NCBI GenBank assembly: GCA_009777095.1
Contig: WRMN01000001.1
Span: 62,001-126,000, forward strand
Source of the DNA: Bacteroidales bacterium
GTDB lineage: Bacteria > Bacteroidota > Bacteroidia > Bacteroidales > UBA932
Length of the DNA: 64,000 nucleotides
Direction: 5' to 3'
The notes under the pieces were generated by a model. The model was not told the origin of the DNA. It searched no databases and saw nothing but the letters and a program-made list of their open reading frames with translations. The position numbers and the translations under genes were made by a program. Below, piece by piece: positions 37,010 to 44,139 of the stretch (the first letter of the stretch is position 1; the number at the start of each line of letters is the position of its first letter).

Positions 37010-37747
37010 TCAATTATTCGTGAGTTTCAATTCCCCATTCTCAAACACCGCATACTCGCAACCCTGTATCCATTCGCCAAGAATAACAAGGCGGGAATGT
37101 TCGTTTACAGGTAGAGATACAGGCGTGTGCCGGTGTCCGAAAATAAAATAATCGATAGCATGTTCTTTGGAGTAGGCCTGTGCAAATTGGTAAACCTGCT
37201 CTTTTTCCTGCTGAAAAGGAAATGGCAAGCCATTGGATAAACGACTGCGCCGCGACCAACGATGAGCAAAGGCCACGCCCCAGCGCGGGTGTATGGCCGA
37301 AAAACATTTTTGAAACAAAGGCGAAGAAAATATGCTTCTCAGAAAACGGTAGCCGCTGTCCATTTTCCCGACATTATCGCCATGCGCCAAGTAAAACATT
37401 TTGCCGTTCAAGTTAATTTCAAGTGGACGGTGATGCACCTGAAGACCCAATTCATCGGCAAAATAACCGAAGGTCCAGAGGTCGTGATTACCGGGGAAAA
37501 AATGTATTTCAACGCCCCGATCGGTTAATTCAGCTAACTTGCCCAGCGTGCGGACAAAACCTTTGGGCACTACTTTTTTATATTCGCACCAAAAATCAAA
37601 AATATCGCCCAGAAGAAAAATAGCTTTAGCATCTTGCGCCGCCCTGTCTAACCACGCAACGAAATGTTGTTCGCGCTTCTGCGGGTCGTTTACCGGAAGG
37701 CCTAAATGCACATCGGAAGCAAAATAATATTTATCTTTTATTTGCAA
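37010..37747 (-). CDS. lpxH: UDP-2,3-diacylglucosamine diphosphatase, LpxH-like
   Basis: A 245-residue calcineurin-type phosphoesterase: ASDVHLG, GDIFDFW, PGNHDLW, LAHGDNV and FGHRHTP supply the two-metal site. In the LpxH family it cleaves UDP-diacylglucosamine to lipid X in lipid A synthesis. No ATG is available: the frame opens with TTG at 37747, inside the end of the preceding gene (10-bp overlap), suggesting translational coupling. Last gene of the greA-HIT-thioredoxin-like-lpxH operon. Confidence 0.88.
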   Translation of the reverse strand: MQIKDKYYFASDVHLGLPVNDPQKREQHFVAWLDRAAQDAKAIFLLGDIFDFWCEYKKVVPKGFVRTLGKLAELTDRGVEIHFFPGNHDLWTFGYFADELGLQVHHRPLEINLNGKMFYLAHGDNVGKMDSGYRFLRSIFSSPLFQKCFSAIHPRWGVAFAHRWSRRSRLSNGLPFPFQQEKEQVYQFAQAYSKEHAIDYFIFGHRHTPVSLPVNEHSRLVILGEWIQGCEYAVFENGELKLTNN

Positions 37748-38877
37748 AGTTCCGCTATTTTTTTCTCTAAATCTTTACCGAAAATATTACTTGCTACAAT
37801 CTGCCCGCTCTTGTCAATGATAAAAGAAGCAGGTACGCGTTGTATATTATAAATTTGAATGGCACGCGAGCCGGTTCCCAAGCCGTCACATACATTAACC
37901 CAAGGCAGGCCTTGTGTTTTTACTTGCTTGGCCCAGGCGGGCTTGTCGGTATCTAAGGCCACCTGATAAATTTCAAATCCTTTCGACGAATATTTATTGT
38001 ACAGATTGATAAGTTCATTATTTTCCATACGTTGTTCAATATTTGCCGAAACCCAAAAATAAATTAATATTACCTTATCTTTTATGGCTGATAATTTGAT
38101 TTTTTGAGCATTTACATCAGGTAAGTCCAAATCGGGAAAGCCGATTTCTTCCACGTTTATGGAGCTAAGCTCATCGTTGCGCATACGGTATTCATATTCA
38201 TCGCGCAAGGCGGCTACATAAGCCGAATTAGGATATATAGATTGCAAACTGTCGTGCAGCATTTTGAAATAGACGCCGTCGCTCGTTGCGGCAAATACCG
38301 GTAATCCGTCGGGGTAGCGTTGGTAAATGGCTGCTATGGCAGCAAAGGAGGTCGGATTTTGGAAAATGAACTTAATGGCATCGCGTTTTTGTTTTACATA
38401 AACGCTTCCTAATTCAATGTTAATCTGCTTATATACGGCATCGTAATCTTTAGTGCCTTTGTGCTCATCTAAGACCTTATATAAAGAATCAAAACGGAGC
38501 ATCGAAATATTAAAATTCTTATTTAATTCTTTTAATAATAAAGAATTTTCGGAACCGCTTACCATATATTCGGGACCACCATCGGAAGTCAATTCTACTT
38601 TTTCGCCTGCATTTACGAGTAAAGTTAACTGAAGACTGTCGGTTGTTAATAACAGAAATGCAGGTTCGGTGGCATTCGGCATTTTATATTTATATTTAAA
38701 ACACCCCTTAGCGTCAGTGCGGATAGTGTCGAGCAGCAATTGCGTGGTTGCGCCTAATCGGCTAATGCTGAACTTAGTGTCGGGGGCAGAGGAAATACAG
38801 CCGGAAATGTTGGCCGACGGTTGGGAACACGACCAAGCCATAATAGCCAATACCGATAATAAAACTATTTTCTTCAT
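37738..38877 (-). CDS. DUF4369/thioredoxin-fold lipoprotein lacking the CxxC active site
   Basis: A 379-residue lipoprotein (lipobox AWSC, Cys about 17) with the same architecture as the TlpA lipoprotein at 17162: an N-terminal DUF4369-like domain, a helical middle, and a C-terminal thioredoxin-like domain. At the position of W-C-x-x-C the sequence reads IYFWVSANIEQRMENN (about 271-286), with neither cysteine. The cis-proline segment VPASFIID is kept. It therefore cannot do thiol chemistry there; a binding or sensing role is inference. One base separates it from the HIT gene. Confidence 0.88.
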   Translation of the reverse strand: MKKIVLLSVLAIMAWSCSQPSANISGCISSAPDTKFSISRLGATTQLLLDTIRTDAKGCFKYKYKMPNATEPAFLLLTTDSLQLTLLVNAGEKVELTSDGGPEYMVSGSENSLLLKELNKNFNISMLRFDSLYKVLDEHKGTKDYDAVYKQINIELGSVYVKQKRDAIKFIFQNPTSFAAIAAIYQRYPDGLPVFAATSDGVYFKMLHDSLQSIYPNSAYVAALRDEYEYRMRNDELSSINVEEIGFPDLDLPDVNAQKIKLSAIKDKVILIYFWVSANIEQRMENNELINLYNKYSSKGFEIYQVALDTDKPAWAKQVKTQGLPWVNVCDGLGTGSRAIQIYNIQRVPASFIIDKSGQIVASNIFGKDLEKKIAELCK

Positions 38878-38878
38878 A

Positions 38879-39271
38879 TTAAAAATTACTGCGTATTTGA
38901 TTAGCTAATGTAATAAACTCTTCGGCGCTTAACTCCAATTTAGGACGGCTGAAATTAATGTCGGCCTCGCTGTTCATAGGAATAAGGTGAATGTGTGCGT
39001 GCGGTACTTCCAAGCCTATAACCACAACGCCTATGCGTTTGCAGATTACGCTTTGTTTTAACGCATGTGCTACTTTTTGTGCAAACTGCATCAGTCCGCC
39101 CAGCAATTCGGGCTGCAGGTCGAACAGATAGTCGGTTTCCTGTTTAGGAATCACTAAGGTGTGTCCTTTACTGAGAGGACGAATGTCGAGAAAAGCAAAG
39201 AAACGCTCGTCTTCCGCCACTTTGTAACAGGGAATTTCCCCATTAATGATGCGCGTGAAAATGCTGGCCAT
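38879..39271 (-). CDS. HIT family nucleotide hydrolase/transferase
   Basis: A 130-residue Hint/Fhit-type protein with the family opening FTRIINGEIPCYKV, LSKGHTLVIPK and the histidine triad VPHAHIHLIP. HINT enzymes hydrolyse phosphoramidate or acyl nucleotides. It is 2 bases after greA and 1 base before the next gene, so it is within a tight operon. Confidence 0.95.
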   Translation of the reverse strand: MASIFTRIINGEIPCYKVAEDERFFAFLDIRPLSKGHTLVIPKQETDYLFDLQPELLGGLMQFAQKVAHALKQSVICKRIGVVVIGLEVPHAHIHLIPMNSEADINFSRPKLELSAEEFITLANQIRSNF

Positions 39272-39273
39272 AA

Positions 39274-39747
39274 TTATTTACTGATATTTAAAATTTCTAA
39301 CTTCATAATACCTGAAGGTACTTTCACCTCTACCACGTCTCCTTTCTTTTTCCCCAGAAGCGCTTTGGCAATAGGAGTGCCCACCGCTAATTTATTTTCT
39401 TTGAGGTTGGCCTCCGATTCGGCGACCAGCATGTACTCCATCACTGCTTTAGTGCCAAGGTTTTGAATTTTCACCTTGGTCATAATTTGTACCTGCGACA
39501 AATCAATACGCGACTCATCAATCACACGTGCACTGGCGACAGTATTTTCCAGCTTGGCAATTTTCATTTCCAACAAGCCCTGCGCTTCTTTTGCAGCGTC
39601 GTATTCGGCGTTTTCCGACAAGTCGCCTTTGTCGCGTGCTTCGGCAATCTGGCGCGAAATGGCAGGACGTTCTATGTTTTTCAACTGCTCTAATTCGGCG
39701 CGTAACTTTTGCAATCCTTCTTCTGTTACATAAATAATTTTAGGCAT
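39274..39747 (-). CDS. greA: Transcription elongation factor GreA
   Basis: GreA rescues backtracked RNA polymerase by stimulating transcript cleavage. The 157-residue protein has the N-terminal coiled coil (LRAELEQLKNIERPAISRQI, then EARDKGDLSENAEYD with the acidic tip) and the C-terminal FKBP-like domain (TPIAKALLGKKKGDVVEV). It leads an operon of greA, HIT, pseudo-TlpA and lpxH. Its leader contains a terminator-like hairpin (39797-39816). Confidence 0.97.
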   Translation of the reverse strand: MPKIIYVTEEGLQKLRAELEQLKNIERPAISRQIAEARDKGDLSENAEYDAAKEAQGLLEMKIAKLENTVASARVIDESRIDLSQVQIMTKVKIQNLGTKAVMEYMLVAESEANLKENKLAVGTPIAKALLGKKKGDVVEVKVPSGIMKLEILNISK

Positions 39748-39796
39748 AGCTAATAAAATATTTTTACGTTTTTATTATACTTATAAAAGAAAAGAA

Positions 39797-39816
39797 TTTC
39801 GGTCATTAGACCGAAA
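39797..39816 (-). terminator. Terminator-like hairpin in the sulP-greA gap / greA leader
   Basis: TTTCGGTC (39797-39804) pairs perfectly with GACCGAAA (39809-39816) around an ATTA loop. Read on the minus strand it is followed by TTCTTTTCTTTT. It lies after the sulP stop but also downstream of the presumed greA -7 box, so it may both end sulP and attenuate greA. Confidence 0.75.
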
Positions 39817-39837
39817 CTCTTTTACTTAAATATTTTG

Positions 39838-39845
39838 CAAAGTTA
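39838..39845 (-). promoter_or_regulatory. greA -7 box (TAACTTTG)
   Basis: TAACTTTG on the minus strand, directly after the sulP stop and about 90 bases before greA. No clear -33 is seen. Confidence 0.45.
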
Positions 39846-39859
39846 GTAAAAAGAAACTA

Positions 39860-41551
39860 TTATTCTAATATTTCCTTCGCTTTTTTTAATGCATTTCCTA
39901 TATTATTACAAATGAGTTCTTTACCAATCTCGTCGGCTAAGCCTGATTTTTCGAGCGTAGCGAATACATCATTATTTACTCCTGATAATATAATTCTGAT
40001 TTTCCATTGCTTACATCGCTTGTGCAGATTTCGGAGGTTATGCAGGCCGGTAGAATCCATAAATGGCACTTTACGCATGCGCAGGATACGGATTTTAGGC
40101 CGTTTACTGCCCGAAACATGTTCTGCCTCGTCAAATTTGTTGGCTAAACCGAAAAAGAAAGGCCCGTTAATCTCATATACTTCAACGCCTTCGGGGATAT
40201 TCAGCAGTTCATTTTCGGCGCTGTCGTCGTAGTCGGCGCTGTTGATTTCGTTCTGGATAACCGAAATACTCGAAGTTTCGGCCACTCGCTTGAGGAAAAG
40301 AATGATGGCCATCAGCAAACCGAACTCAATAGCAATGGTGAGGTCAATGAATACAGTAAGGAAAAAGGTGGTGAGCAACACCATAACATCGGCGCGCGAG
40401 TTGCGCAGCAGGGCTTTGAACGAACGCCACTCGCTCATGTTGTAAGCCACCATCACTAAAATTCCCGCTAAGCAAGGCAGTGGAATATAGGAGGCTAAGG
40501 GCATCAGGCACACAAAAATGAGCAAGAGTACAATGGCGTGGATAACCCCTGCAACAGGCGTGCGGCCGCCGTTATTAATGTTAGTCATGGTACGGGCAAT
40601 GGCGCCGGTGGCCGGAATACCGCCGAAAATCGGGGTAACGATATTAGCGACTCCTTGGGCTATAAGTTCGGTATTGGAATGGTGCTTTTTGCCGGTAACG
40701 CCGTCGGCTACCATGGCGGCCAGCAGAGATTCAATAGCGCCCAGTATGGCTATGGTAAAAGCAGGCTGCATCAACATACGTATGGCTTTCATATCAATGA
40801 TCGGCGCTTCGGGCGAAGGCAGGGCGGCGCCTCCCGCCAATTCGGGAAACTTACTCCCGATAGTTTCTACATTAAGATCTAAAACGGCCGTGAGGATGGT
40901 AGTAACAATAATAGCAACGAGCGATCCCGGAATTTTTCTGTAAGGCCAAAAAACAATAAGCAATACGGTGAATAGGGCAATACCCATGCTTAAGAGCTTG
41001 GCCGAAGCGAAATGTTCAAAATAAACTATCCACTTATCAATAAATTCCGAAGGCACCGCCCCCATGTCAAGCCCAAAAAAATCCTTAATTTGAGAAGAAA
41101 AAATTACCACCGCTATGCCGCCGGTAAAGCCTACAATAATAGGGTAGGGGATATATTTAATGATACTGCCCAGTCGGAGTATGCCCATGAGTACTAACAT
41201 GATACCGGCCAAAATAGTGGCAATAATCAGGCCGTTCATGCCGTAAGTTGTTACAATTCCGTAAACAATGACCATAAAAGCGCCGGTAGGGCCGCCTACC
41301 AGAACGTTAGTACCGCCAAAGAAAGAGATGATAAATCCGGCGATAATGGCGGTAATCAGTCCCTGCTGAGGCGAAACGCCCGAGGCAATCCCGAAAGCAA
41401 TAGCTAAGGGGAGGGCTACTATCCCTACTATGATTCCGGCCATAAGGTCGGCGGTAAAATCATTTTTGGTATAATTTTTTTTCTTTATCAGCGTAAATAG
41501 CTTCGGTTGGAAAATATCGCTGATTTTAACCTTCTTAATGTAGTTACTCAT
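39860..41551 (-). CDS. SulP-family anion transporter with STAS domain
   Basis: A 563-residue SLC26/SulP carrier: about 12-14 helices with the signature TADLMAGIIVGIVALPLAIAF, GGPTGAFMVIVYG and GGIPATGAIARTMTNI, and a C-terminal cytoplasmic STAS domain (about 440-563) with the phosphorylation-type serine in VPFMDSTGLHNL. The substrate (sulfate, bicarbonate or other anion) cannot be read. The ATG at 41551 is used, because the frame extension begins within the -7 box at 41576-41583. Confidence 0.93.
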   Translation of the reverse strand: MSNYIKKVKISDIFQPKLFTLIKKKNYTKNDFTADLMAGIIVGIVALPLAIAFGIASGVSPQQGLITAIIAGFIISFFGGTNVLVGGPTGAFMVIVYGIVTTYGMNGLIIATILAGIMLVLMGILRLGSIIKYIPYPIIVGFTGGIAVVIFSSQIKDFFGLDMGAVPSEFIDKWIVYFEHFASAKLLSMGIALFTVLLIVFWPYRKIPGSLVAIIVTTILTAVLDLNVETIGSKFPELAGGAALPSPEAPIIDMKAIRMLMQPAFTIAILGAIESLLAAMVADGVTGKKHHSNTELIAQGVANIVTPIFGGIPATGAIARTMTNINNGGRTPVAGVIHAIVLLLIFVCLMPLASYIPLPCLAGILVMVAYNMSEWRSFKALLRNSRADVMVLLTTFFLTVFIDLTIAIEFGLLMAIILFLKRVAETSSISVIQNEINSADYDDSAENELLNIPEGVEVYEINGPFFFGLANKFDEAEHVSGSKRPKIRILRMRKVPFMDSTGLHNLRNLHKRCKQWKIRIILSGVNNDVFATLEKSGLADEIGKELICNNIGNALKKAKEILE

Positions 41552-41575
41552 GTCTTTTAAGCTAAAAAAGAAAGG

Positions 41576-41583
41576 CAAAAGTA
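41576..41583 (-). promoter_or_regulatory. sulP -7 box (TACTTTTG)
   Basis: TACTTTTG on the minus strand, 24 bases before the sulP ATG, back to back with the tRNA-Leu promoter. Confidence 0.5.
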
Positions 41584-41591
41584 CTTATTTT

Positions 41592-41622
41592 TTTGTAAGA
41601 ATAAAAGAAATGTGTAACTTTG
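41592..41622 (+). promoter_or_regulatory. tRNA-Leu promoter, TTTG-N19-TAACTTTG
   Basis: TTTG (41592-41595) and TAACTTTG (41615-41622), 19 bases apart, 27 bases before the tRNA. Confidence 0.7.
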
Positions 41623-41649
41623 TGCCCCTTTAAAGTGATTTGAGAAATT

Positions 41650-41733
41650 GCCCGGATGGCGGAATTGGTAGACGCGCTGGTCTCAAACACCAGTGACAGC
41701 AATGTTGTGTCGGTTCGATCCCGACTCCGGGTA
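41650..41733 (+). tRNA. tRNA-Leu (anticodon CAA)
   Basis: Acceptor GCCCGGA / TCCGGGT (terminal G-U pair), D-arm, anticodon stem CTGGT/ACCAG with loop CTCAAAC (anticodon CAA), a long variable arm, T-arm with GGTTCGATCC. CCA is not encoded. A terminator follows. Confidence 0.96.
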
Positions 41734-41740
41734 CAAGAAG

Positions 41741-41780
41741 CACCTATTAATACAATGATTAACAGGTGTTTTTGTTTTAT
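41741..41780 (+). terminator. Terminator after tRNA-Leu
   Basis: CACCT-A-TTAAT pairs with ATTAA-C-AGGTG (one internal mismatch), followed by TTTTTGTTTT. Confidence 0.75.
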
Positions 41781-41804
41781 TGGGGCGCTATTTTTATTTT
41801 TTCG

Positions 41805-41812
41805 TACCTTTG
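41805..41812 (+). promoter_or_regulatory. CDF exporter -7 box (TACCTTTG)
   Basis: TACCTTTG lies 40 bases before the ATG at 41853. Confidence 0.5.
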
Positions 41813-41852
41813 CAAACTATTTCATCTTGATATTTAATACCTGATACAATAC

Positions 41853-42761
41853 ATGAGCGACGACCATAATAAACAACGCGAGAGAAAAATTTACCAAATA
41901 ACCCTTGTCGGAGGTATAGTAAATTTACTGTTGATGCTATTTAAGTTTTTTGCCGGTATTGCAGGCCGCAGCTCTGCTATGATTGCCGATGCCGTTCATT
42001 CCTTATCCGATTTTGCTACCGACATTGTTGTGCTGGTATTTGTCCGTATTTCAGGCAAACCCAAAGATAAAAACCATAAGTACGGCCATGGGAAGTTCGA
42101 AACCTTAGCCACGTTGATTATCGGATTTATCCTCTTGCTGGTAGGCGGCGGCATTGCCTGGGACGGGATAAGCAATATTATGCAGGTACTCAAAGGAGAA
42201 GTTTTGCCTTCCCCCGGCGTACTGGCCTTAGTGGCCGCCCTTGTGTCGATTCTGATGAAGGAAGCCTTATATTGGTACACTGTTATTGTTGGAAAGAAAG
42301 TAAATTCAATGGCAGTAGTGGCCAATGCCTGGCACCATCGCAGCGATGCCCTTTCGTCAATAGCGGCGGCTGTTGGTATTGGAGGCGCTTTGCTGCTGGG
42401 CGAAAAATGGACGATTTTAGACCCTTTGGCGGCATTGGTGGTAAGCCTCTTTATTATACTGGTTGCCTTACGCCTGATGAAGCCTTGCTTAGACGAATTG
42501 ATGGAAAAATCCTTGCCCGAAAAGGTAGAGCAGGAAATAGTAAGCATAGTGAATACATTTGAACAGGTGGGCGATTTGCATAACTTGCGTACTCGAAAAA
42601 TAGGAAATACTTATGCCATAGAGTTTCACATCAGAATGGACGGCACACTTCCGCTTCAAGAGGCGCACCAAATAATTACAGACATAGAAATGAAGCTAAG
42701 AAATTATTATGGCGCTGATACTCACGTTGTTGTTCATTTAGAGCCATATAAGGAAAGTTAA
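41853..42761 (+). CDS. Cation diffusion facilitator (CDF) metal exporter
   Basis: A 302-residue CDF transporter with six helices and a cytoplasmic C-terminal domain. The two metal-site motifs are present: MIADAVHSLSDFATD (helix 2, D-x3-D region) and AWHHRSDALSS (helix 5, H-x3-D). The C-terminal domain carries metal-binding-like histidines (VGDLHNLRTR, EFHIRMDG, HVVVHLEP). It exports divalent cations such as Zn, Fe or Mn by proton antiport; the exact ion is unproven. Confidence 0.95.
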   Translation: MSDDHNKQRERKIYQITLVGGIVNLLLMLFKFFAGIAGRSSAMIADAVHSLSDFATDIVVLVFVRISGKPKDKNHKYGHGKFETLATLIIGFILLLVGGGIAWDGISNIMQVLKGEVLPSPGVLALVAALVSILMKEALYWYTVIVGKKVNSMAVVANAWHHRSDALSSIAAAVGIGGALLLGEKWTILDPLAALVVSLFIILVALRLMKPCLDELMEKSLPEKVEQEIVSIVNTFEQVGDLHNLRTRKIGNTYAIEFHIRMDGTLPLQEAHQIITDIEMKLRNYYGADTHVVVHLEPYKES

Positions 42762-42787
42762 AATTTTCTAAAATCGACTAAAAAATA

Positions 42788-42795
42788 TATCTTTG
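42788..42795 (+). promoter_or_regulatory. Response-regulator gene -7 box (TATCTTTG)
   Basis: TATCTTTG lies 18 bases before the ATG at 42814. It rules out the upstream frame extension as coding. Confidence 0.5.
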
Positions 42796-42813
42796 TGGGA
42801 TAAAACAGGAGCG

Positions 42814-44139
42814 ATGTATAAAATCCTTATTGTAGAAGATGATATTACTTTTGGCGCTATGTTGCAAAGCTGGTTCGACAGAAATGGTTTTGAGGCATTA
42901 TTGCTGTCGAGTGTGGAGCAGGCGAAGAAGGCGCTGCTGAAGAATGATTTTAATTTGGTGTTGACCGATCTTCGACTGCCCGATGGCGACGGCATCATGT
43001 TGCTGGCTTGGATCAAAGAACGGATAGCACATCTTCCTGTAATCATTATGACCGGCTATGCCGAAATACAAAGCGCCGTTTCAGCTATTAAACTTGGAGC
43101 TTTCGATTTTTTGGAAAAACCTGTAAATCCCTCTATTCTTAAACAAAAAATAGAGCAGGCCATTCAAACCGATAAGGCCCCTGTATCCGTTTTAAAAGAA
43201 AAAAAATCGGTATCCGGCATAGTGGCAGGAAAAAGCCAAGCCATGAAGGAATTATGGCAAATGGTGCAGATGGTCGCTCCTACGCGTATGTCGGTAATAA
43301 TTTTGGGCGAAAGCGGTACAGGCAAAGAATACATAGCCCATCAGATTCATGATTTGAGCGACCGTAGCAAGGCGCCTTTTATAGCGGTGGACTGCGGCAG
43401 TCTCTCTCGTGAACTGGCGCCCAGCGAACTGTTCGGCCATCTGAAAGGCTCTTTTACCTCGGCTATTGCCGATAAGAAGGGGGTTTTTGAACAGGCTAAC
43501 GGAGGCACCATCTTTTTAGATGAGGTAGGCAACCTTCCTTACGAAGTGCAGATGCAATTGTTGAGATCTTTACAGGAAAAGAAAGTACGGCCGGTGGGCG
43601 CCGCTATGGACATTTCCGTAGATGTACGGATTATTGTGGCTACCAACGAAGATTTGGAACAGGCAATTGTTAAAGGACGGTTCCGCGAAGACCTGTATTA
43701 TCGTCTTAATGAATTTTCAATAACAGCACCGCCCTTACGTGAGCGTAAGGAGGACATTTCTGTATTTGCAACGCATTTCCTGCAGGAAGCTAATCGTGAA
43801 TTGGGAAAAGAGATTAAAAGCATATCCAAAGAAACATTACAGATATTGGAAAACCATGTTTGGAGCGGCAACCTTCGGGAACTTCGCAATGTGATAAGGC
43901 GTTCCGCGCTTTTCGCCTATAGCGACGTCATTACTCCCGACCATCTTCCGCTATTATCGGCCGCTTCTTTCAAAAACCGCGTGGAGCAGGCCAAGCCTTT
44001 ACGTCCGGAGAATGAGCGGGAGTTAATAGAAGCAGCTTTGCGTCGGGCTAAAGGAAATAAAACAGAAGCTGCCCGCATTCTGCAGGTCGATAGAAAAACC
44101 TTATACAACAAGATGCACCACTACGGCATAGAACTTTAG
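42814..44139 (+). CDS. Sigma-54-dependent response regulator (NtrC family)
   Basis: A 441-residue activator: a receiver domain (KILIVEDD, phospho-acceptor D52 in LTDLRLPDGDG), a AAA+ sigma-54 interaction domain (Walker A GESGTGKEYIAHQI, FLDEVGNLPYEVQMQLL) and a Fis-type C-terminal HTH (NKTEAARILQVDRKTLYNKM). The L1 loop that contacts sigma-54 reads GSFTSA instead of the consensus GAFTGA. It converges on the hybrid kinase gene, their stops overlapping, so the two are almost certainly partners. Confidence 0.95.
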   Translation: MYKILIVEDDITFGAMLQSWFDRNGFEALLLSSVEQAKKALLKNDFNLVLTDLRLPDGDGIMLLAWIKERIAHLPVIIMTGYAEIQSAVSAIKLGAFDFLEKPVNPSILKQKIEQAIQTDKAPVSVLKEKKSVSGIVAGKSQAMKELWQMVQMVAPTRMSVIILGESGTGKEYIAHQIHDLSDRSKAPFIAVDCGSLSRELAPSELFGHLKGSFTSAIADKKGVFEQANGGTIFLDEVGNLPYEVQMQLLRSLQEKKVRPVGAAMDISVDVRIIVATNEDLEQAIVKGRFREDLYYRLNEFSITAPPLRERKEDISVFATHFLQEANRELGKEIKSISKETLQILENHVWSGNLRELRNVIRRSALFAYSDVITPDHLPLLSAASFKNRVEQAKPLRPENERELIEAALRRAKGNKTEAARILQVDRKTLYNKMHHYGIEL

